DNA of 64,000 bases from Deferribacter abyssi (GTDB taxonomy: Bacteria > Chrysiogenota > Deferribacteres > Deferribacterales > Deferribacteraceae). The position numbers and the translations under genes were made by a program. How positions within the stretch are numbered: the first letter of the stretch is position 1; every line of letters starts with the position of its first letter. The notes beneath the pieces were generated by a model. That model saw only the letters and a program-made list of their open reading frames with translations. It was not told where the DNA came from and made no database searches. The DNA is taken from contig NZ_JAQNCS010000006.1 in NCBI RefSeq assembly GCF_049472655.1, positions 1 to 64,000 of the forward strand, written 5' to 3'. Positions 59,575-64,000 of the stretch are shown piece after piece.

Positions 59575-59928
59575 ATGAGTCCTTATTTGCCAATAGCACT
59601 AATGTTAATAATTTCAGCTTTAATAGGTGTCATTACTATTACTGTAGGCTTTATAGTTAGACCTGATAAGCCAGAAAAAGTTAAGTTAAGTGTTTATGAA
59701 TGTGGTATGCCTGAGTTTTCTGATGCAAGAAAAAGGTATAGTGTGAAGTTTTATATTATTGCAATGTTATTTGTAATATTTGATGTGGAAACTGTTTTCT
59801 TGTTCCCATGGGCTGTGGCATTCGATATGGTTGGAATTTTCGGTCTAATTGAGATGATTATTTTTATCATCATACTTGTTTTTGGTTATTTTTATGCTTG
59901 GAGAAAAGGAGCGTTAGAATGGGCTTGA
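59575..59928 (+). CDS. nuoA: NADH-quinone oxidoreductase subunit A
   Basis: The 117-residue membrane subunit has three hydrophobic segments and the family pattern KLSVYECGMPEFSDARKRYS with the conserved cysteine of the loop, then KFYIIAMLFVIFDVETVFLF. It is the first gene of the complex I operon and overlaps nuoB by 10 bp. Confidence 0.95.
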   Translation: MSPYLPIALMLIISALIGVITITVGFIVRPDKPEKVKLSVYECGMPEFSDARKRYSVKFYIIAMLFVIFDVETVFLFPWAVAFDMVGIFGLIEMIIFIIILVFGYFYAWRKGALEWA

Positions 59929-60395
59929 TCGAGCACAAATTTTCAGACAACATTATAACCACAACTATTGATGGTGTAATTAATTGGGCTAGAAGGTCTT
60001 CAATTTGGCCTGTGACTTTTGGTCTTGCCTGTTGTGCTATCGAGATGATGGCAGCTGGTGCGTCTAAATATGACCTTGATAGGCTCGGTGTTATTTTTAG
60101 AGCGACGCCGAGACAGGCTGATTTAATGATTGTGGCTGGGACTGTGACGAGGAAGATGGCGCCAGTTGTTAGGAAAGTCTATGATCAGATGCCGGAGCCA
60201 AAATGGGTGATAGCTATGGGTAGTTGTGCTACAAGCGGTGGAATATTTAACACTTACTCCACTGTTCAAGGTGTGGATGAAATAGTTCCAGTAGATTTCT
60301 ATATTCCTGGGTGCCCTCCAAGGCCTGAGGCTCTGCTTGATGCTATAGTGGCTCTTCAAGAAAAGATTAAGCATGACAAAGTTATCAGGAAATGA
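59919..60395 (+). CDS. nuoB: NADH-quinone oxidoreductase subunit B
   Basis: The 158-residue subunit carries the N2 4Fe-4S cluster next to the quinone site. Ligands are the tandem cysteines in TFGLACCAIEMM, the cysteine in AMGSCATSGG and that in YIPGCPPRPEALLD. The start at 59919 gives MGLIEHKFSDN, the family N-terminus; an upstream ATG lies in nuoA. It overlaps nuoC's region by a few bases. Confidence 0.96.
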   Translation: MGLIEHKFSDNIITTTIDGVINWARRSSIWPVTFGLACCAIEMMAAGASKYDLDRLGVIFRATPRQADLMIVAGTVTRKMAPVVRKVYDQMPEPKWVIAMGSCATSGGIFNTYSTVQGVDEIVPVDFYIPGCPPRPEALLDAIVALQEKIKHDKVIRK

Positions 60396-60403
60396 GGTGT
60401 GTT

Positions 60404-60898
60404 ATGGTGTTTAATGATATTGTTCAATACTTTAGTGAAAAGTACCCAGGGAAAATTTCAGGTAAAATAGAGTTTAAATGTAATTTTATTCAAGTTGATA
60501 AAGATGTTTTTAAAGAAGTTTTGAAAGAATTAAAAGAGAAGTTTTTGTTTAAGTATATTGTGGATATTGTTGCTACTCACTGGCCTGATAGAGAAATGAA
60601 GTTTGATGTAGTTTATAATCTTTATTCCATTGAGAATAATATTAGGGTTTTTGTGAAAGTAGCAATTCCTGATGATAAGATAGAGACTGTTACTGATATA
60701 TGGAAGGGTGCTAATTTTATGGAAAGGGAGCAATATGATCTTGTTGGTGTGATTTTTGAAGGTCATCCTGATTTGAGAAGAATTTTGCTTCCTGACTTCT
60801 TTGAAGGGCACCCTCTTAGAAAAGATTTTCCTTTAAAAGAGCGTAAATGGTTTAATAAGGTTGATGAGCAGAACTTAGGTATAAGGTTTACAAAGTAG
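60404..60898 (+). CDS. nuoC: NADH-quinone oxidoreductase subunit C
   Basis: The 164-residue hydrophilic subunit joins NuoB and NuoD. The conserved block EREQYDLVGVIFEGHPDLRR and ILLPDFFEGHPLRKDFPL is present. The start at 60404 follows GAGGTG; an ATG at 60392 overlaps the nuoB stop and lacks a site. NuoC and NuoD are separate genes, not fused. Confidence 0.94.
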   Translation: MVFNDIVQYFSEKYPGKISGKIEFKCNFIQVDKDVFKEVLKELKEKFLFKYIVDIVATHWPDREMKFDVVYNLYSIENNIRVFVKVAIPDDKIETVTDIWKGANFMEREQYDLVGVIFEGHPDLRRILLPDFFEGHPLRKDFPLKERKWFNKVDEQNLGIRFTK

Positions 60899-60907
60899 GG
60901 GTTGGCT

Positions 60908-62107
60908 ATGGAGAATGTAAAAGTTCAAAATAAAGATTACTTGGGTGAAGTTATTACAATTAATATGGGGCCTCAGCACCCTAGTACACACGGGGTTCTG
61001 AGGCTTGTAGTTGACCTTGATGGTGAGACTATTGTTGATGTTAGACCAGATATAGGCTTTTTGCATAGGGGAGTTGAAAAGTTAGCTGAAAATAGAACTT
61101 ATCATCAGTTTATTCCTTTAACTGATAGATTGGATTATCTTGCACCACTTTCAAACAATCTTGCATATTGTCTAGCTGTTGAGAAGTTTTTTGATGTAAA
61201 AATTCCTGAGAGAGCAGAATATCTAAGGGTGATTTTTGCTGAGCTTGCTAGGATTGCTAGCCACCTTGTATGGATTGCCACCCATGCTTTAGATATTGGT
61301 GCTATGACAGTATTTCTTTATGCTTTTAGAGAAAGGGAAATGATACTTGATATGTTTGAGATTGCAACTGGGCAGAGGATGACAAGTTCTTGGATAAGGA
61401 TTGGTGGAATTAGAGATGATGTGCCACCTGAATTTTTTGATAGGTTGAGGGAGTTTATTGATATATTTGAAGATCGCTGCAATACATATGAAAGATTGCT
61501 CACTAAGAACCGTATTTGGTTAAAAAGAACTGTTGGCGTAGGATATATATCTGGTGAAGATGCTATGAATTATGGTGCGAGTGGACCAATCATGAGAGGT
61601 TCTGGTATTAAATTTGATTTGAGAAAAGCAGAGCCTTATGGAATTTATGACAGATTTGACTTTGATATCCCATGTTTTGAAGAAGGGGATATCTATGCAC
61701 GTTATAAAGTTCGTATGCAAGAGATGAGAGAATCAAGAAAAATTTTAGAGCAAGCATTAGAACAGATACCTGAAGGCCCGGTCATGACAGATGATCCAAG
61801 GATTGGGATGCCGGCTCATGAAGAAGTTTATGAGAAGATGGAAGCGCTTATTAGAAGGTTTTATCTTATTTCAAAAGGGTTTAAGACTCCTAAAGGTGAA
61901 ACATATGCTTGCGTTGAGGCTCCAAAAGGGGAAGTGGGTTTTTATATAGTGAGCGATGGTAAAGAAAAACCTTATAGGTTGAAAATTCGTGCTGCTTCTT
62001 TTGTTAACTTGGGAGCATTACCTCTTATGTCAAAGGGGCATATGATTGCTGACCTTGTTGGTATTATAGGTAGTGTAGATATAGTGCTAGGTGAAATAGA
62101 TAGATAG
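60908..62107 (+). CDS. nuoD: NADH-quinone oxidoreductase subunit D
   Basis: The 399-residue subunit forms the quinone pocket. It has INMGPQHPSTHGVLRLVVDL, DVRPDIGFLHRGVEKLAENR, GQRMTSSWIRIGGIRDDVP and the ending VDIVLGEIDR, all conserved. The ATG at 60908 follows AGGGG; a TTG at 60902 is less likely. Length is normal. Confidence 0.96.
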   Translation: MENVKVQNKDYLGEVITINMGPQHPSTHGVLRLVVDLDGETIVDVRPDIGFLHRGVEKLAENRTYHQFIPLTDRLDYLAPLSNNLAYCLAVEKFFDVKIPERAEYLRVIFAELARIASHLVWIATHALDIGAMTVFLYAFREREMILDMFEIATGQRMTSSWIRIGGIRDDVPPEFFDRLREFIDIFEDRCNTYERLLTKNRIWLKRTVGVGYISGEDAMNYGASGPIMRGSGIKFDLRKAEPYGIYDRFDFDIPCFEEGDIYARYKVRMQEMRESRKILEQALEQIPEGPVMTDDPRIGMPAHEEVYEKMEALIRRFYLISKGFKTPKGETYACVEAPKGEVGFYIVSDGKEKPYRLKIRAASFVNLGALPLMSKGHMIADLVGIIGSVDIVLGEIDR

Positions 62108-62116
62108 GGGAAGCCT

Positions 62117-62638
62117 ATGGCTGAGAAAATTTTGGATAAAAATGGAAATAAAGAAAAAGAGCTTCAGCAAGAATTAGATTTAACTGCAATTGATGAAATT
62201 TGTGCTGAATATAAAGGGAAGAAGGGTTCAACAATTCCTGTTTTACAAAAAGTACAAGATTACTATGGTTATCTTTCAAAAGAAATGGTTGAAAGGATAG
62301 CCGAAAATTTAAATATGTCTCCGCATACTATTTATGGTGTAATTACGTTTTATGCGCAATTTTATACTACTCCTCGTGGTAAATATGTGATTAGAGTTTG
62401 TCGAGGTACAGCATGTCACGTAAAAGGTTCTGGTCGTATTTCAGAGGTTGTTACAGAAGAGTTTGGCATTAAAAATGGGGAAACATCGGATGATCTTAAG
62501 TTTACTCTGGAAGAAGTTTCTTGTATTGGAGCTTGTGGTATGGCTCCAGTTATTATGATCAATGATAAAACATACGGTAATTTGACCCCTGAAAAAGCAA
62601 GAGATATTTTTAGGGAATATGCTAAAAAAGAGGATTAG
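62117..62638 (+). CDS. nuoE: NADH-quinone oxidoreductase subunit E
   Basis: The 173-residue thioredoxin-like subunit binds the N1a 2Fe-2S cluster through C-x4-C in VCRGTACHVKGS and C-x3-C in SCIGACGMAPV. A helical N-terminal region (IDEICAEYKGKKGSTIPVLQ) is typical. It lies 9 bp after nuoD and 9 bp before nuoF. Confidence 0.95.
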   Translation: MAEKILDKNGNKEKELQQELDLTAIDEICAEYKGKKGSTIPVLQKVQDYYGYLSKEMVERIAENLNMSPHTIYGVITFYAQFYTTPRGKYVIRVCRGTACHVKGSGRISEVVTEEFGIKNGETSDDLKFTLEEVSCIGACGMAPVIMINDKTYGNLTPEKARDIFREYAKKED

Positions 62639-62647
62639 GGGTAGGAT

Positions 62648-64000
62648 ATGAGTGCTCAAAAAATAGATCAGATTGAGGTACATGTTTGTATGGGTACTGC
62701 CGGAGTAGCATCAGGCGGTGCCGAAGTAATGGCAGCCTTTGAGGAAGAATTTAAGAAGCATGGTCTTAATGGTGAAATAAAAGAAAGAAATTGTAAAGTA
62801 AAAGCTACAGGTTGTAGAGGGTTGTGTGCAAGAGATGTTTTAGTGGATATTCATATCCCAGGTCATGATGAAATCACTTATGAGCATGTGACACCAGAAA
62901 TGGTTCCAACAATAGTTGAGGAACACATCATTAAGGGTGAAGTTGTAAAAAAATGGGCTGCTAAAAAAGATTATTATGAGTTTTACAAGCTTCAAAAGAG
63001 ATATGTTTTAGCTGATTGTGGTAAAGTTGATCCAGAGGATATAGATGATTATATTTCATATGGTGGATATGAGGCTATAAAGAAAATATTGAAAGAGATG
63101 ACTCCTGAAGATGTTATTGAAGAGGTTAAGAAATCAGGTTTGAGAGGTAGAGGGGGAGGTGGTTTCCCTACAGGGCTTAAATGGACATTTTGTAGGGCGT
63201 CAAAAGGTGATTTAAAATATTTGATCTGTAATGCTGATGAAGGCGACCCTGGTGCTTTTATGGATAGAAGTATTATTGAAGGGAATCCTCATGCTGTAAT
63301 CGAAGGAATGCTTATTGCTGCTTATGCAATTGGTTGTAAAGAAGGTTATATCTATTGTCGTGCTGAGTACCCCTTAGCTATTAAGCGTGTTAAAAAGGCT
63401 ATTAGAATAGCTGAAGAACGAGGCTTTCTTGGCAAGAATATACTAGGTACTGACTTTGAGTTTCATTTGCACCTAAAAGAAGGTGCTGGTGCCTTTGTTT
63501 GTGGTGAAGAAACAGCATTGATAGCATCCATTGAAGGTGAAAGAGGGATGCCTAGACCAAGACCACCATTCCCTGCAGTCAAAGGACTATGGGGGAAACC
63601 ATCTAACGTTAATAACGTAGAAACATTTGCTAATTTACCTCTGATTATAAAAAATGGTGCAGATTGGTATGCTTCTATTGGTACGGAGAAATCAAAAGGT
63701 ACTAAGATATTTGCTTTGAGTGGTAAAGTTAAAAGTACTGGACTTATTGAAGTTCCAATGGGTGTTACTGTTAGACAACTTGTATTTGATGTTGGTGGAG
63801 GCATACCTAAAAGAAGAAAAATCAAAGCTGTTCAGCTTGGTGGACCATCAGGAGGTTGTTTGCCAGAGAGCTTGCTGGATACTCCTATAGATTACGACTC
63901 ATTGATTGCTGCTGGTGCTATGATGGGTTCTGGTGGTGTGGTTGTAATGGATGAAACTAACTGTATGGTTAATGTTGCTAAATTCTTCTTGACTTTTACC
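62648..64000 (+). CDS. nuoF: NADH-quinone oxidoreductase subunit F, partial at window end
   Basis: At least 451 residues of the NADH/FMN subunit are present; the end with the N3 cluster cysteines lies outside the window. Residues 1 to about 95 are an added thioredoxin-like ferredoxin domain (VHVCMGTAGVASGG and NCKVKATGCRGLC), as in HndC-type subunits. The core shows GLRGRGGGGFPTGLKWTF (FMN), NADEGDPGAFMDRSIIEG and GAGAFVCGEETALIASIEG (NADH). In the N-terminal domain the cysteines are C14, C49, C56 and C60, and the GTCG-type cysteine is replaced by alanine (GTAG). Confidence 0.94.
   Translation, partial: MSAQKIDQIEVHVCMGTAGVASGGAEVMAAFEEEFKKHGLNGEIKERNCKVKATGCRGLCARDVLVDIHIPGHDEITYEHVTPEMVPTIVEEHIIKGEVVKKWAAKKDYYEFYKLQKRYVLADCGKVDPEDIDDYISYGGYEAIKKILKEMTPEDVIEEVKKSGLRGRGGGGFPTGLKWTFCRASKGDLKYLICNADEGDPGAFMDRSIIEGNPHAVIEGMLIAAYAIGCKEGYIYCRAEYPLAIKRVKKAIRIAEERGFLGKNILGTDFEFHLHLKEGAGAFVCGEETALIASIEGERGMPRPRPPFPAVKGLWGKPSNVNNVETFANLPLIIKNGADWYASIGTEKSKGTKIFALSGKVKSTGLIEVPMGVTVRQLVFDVGGGIPKRRKIKAVQLGGPSGGCLPESLLDTPIDYDSLIAAGAMMGSGGVVVMDETNCMVNVAKFFLTFT

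Noticed and set aside
1..64000. tRNA, rRNA, tmRNA or known riboswitches
   Set aside because: I saw no cloverleaf with a TTCGA-type loop, no rRNA sequence and no recognisable riboswitch core by eye; a covariance-model scan would be decisive.

Overview
This is an AT-rich bacterial chromosome segment, probably from a Gram-negative anaerobic or microaerophilic thermophile. The gene content (three-gene ferredoxin-linked glutamate synthase, LL-diaminopimelate aminotransferase, nuoA-F with a thioredoxin-like extension on NuoF, NhaB and NhaD sodium antiporters) suggests a Deferribacter-like member of Deferribacterota. The lineage is an inference from gene content; there is no rRNA or tRNA gene in the window to confirm it.

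The window has two parts. From 1 to about 24.2 kb it is accessory and much rearranged. It starts with an AAA ATPase gene cut by an IS21-family element (183-2730). A decaying surface-polysaccharide locus follows: a frameshifted GT4 glycosyltransferase, an IS630 remnant, a carbamoyltransferase, a GT2 glycosyltransferase and the last 44 codons of an rfbB-like gene. A perfect 103-bp direct repeat (3924-4026 and 6364-6466) brackets the transposase remnant and the carbamoyltransferase. Next come a PIN-type toxin-antitoxin pair, an IS3 remnant and a WecA-like glycan-lipid initiating transferase with a large C-terminal extension. A row of five intact AAA+ ATPases (11968-18845) follows, each with a candidate PD-(D/E)XK-like C-terminus, plus debris of two more. 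Then come an AbiEii toxin whose partner gene is broken, a secreted protein and a PglB/STT3-type oligosaccharyltransferase. Three 23S-rRNA-intervening-sequence (S23, four-helix-bundle) genes or pseudogenes lie in this part, each between inverted tracts of degenerate short tandem repeats.

From 24.2 kb to the end the segment is a compact housekeeping chromosome. In order it carries: glutamate synthase operon (minus strand); tatA-tatC-moaA-larA; DUF456, an ArsB/NhaD-type antiporter and a WalJ-like hydrolase (minus); nhaB; a pair of Gate-domain proteins, a lipoprotein and an AEC transporter; MOSC-MogA fusion-tmk-holB-ricT-metG-tatD-response regulator, with overlapping or touching genes; then a minus-strand block of mltD, a GT2, an Lrp-type regulator, nth, a small unknown, rsmB, htpX, fmt, dapL, a CDF transporter, DUF1844, DUF2232 and rpsR-ssb-rpsF. 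It ends with rluD and the start of the respiratory complex I operon, nuoA-B-C-D-E-F, with nuoF running off the end.

The most unusual material is the interplay of repeat tracts and genes between 7.3 and 24.2 kb. Tracts begin at or within a few bases of stop codons, bracket the S23 genes and separate the ATPases, and several ATPase genes have dyad symmetries over their promoters or starts. I propose this as a candidate undescribed cassette system. The layout is read directly from the sequence; function and mobility are inference.
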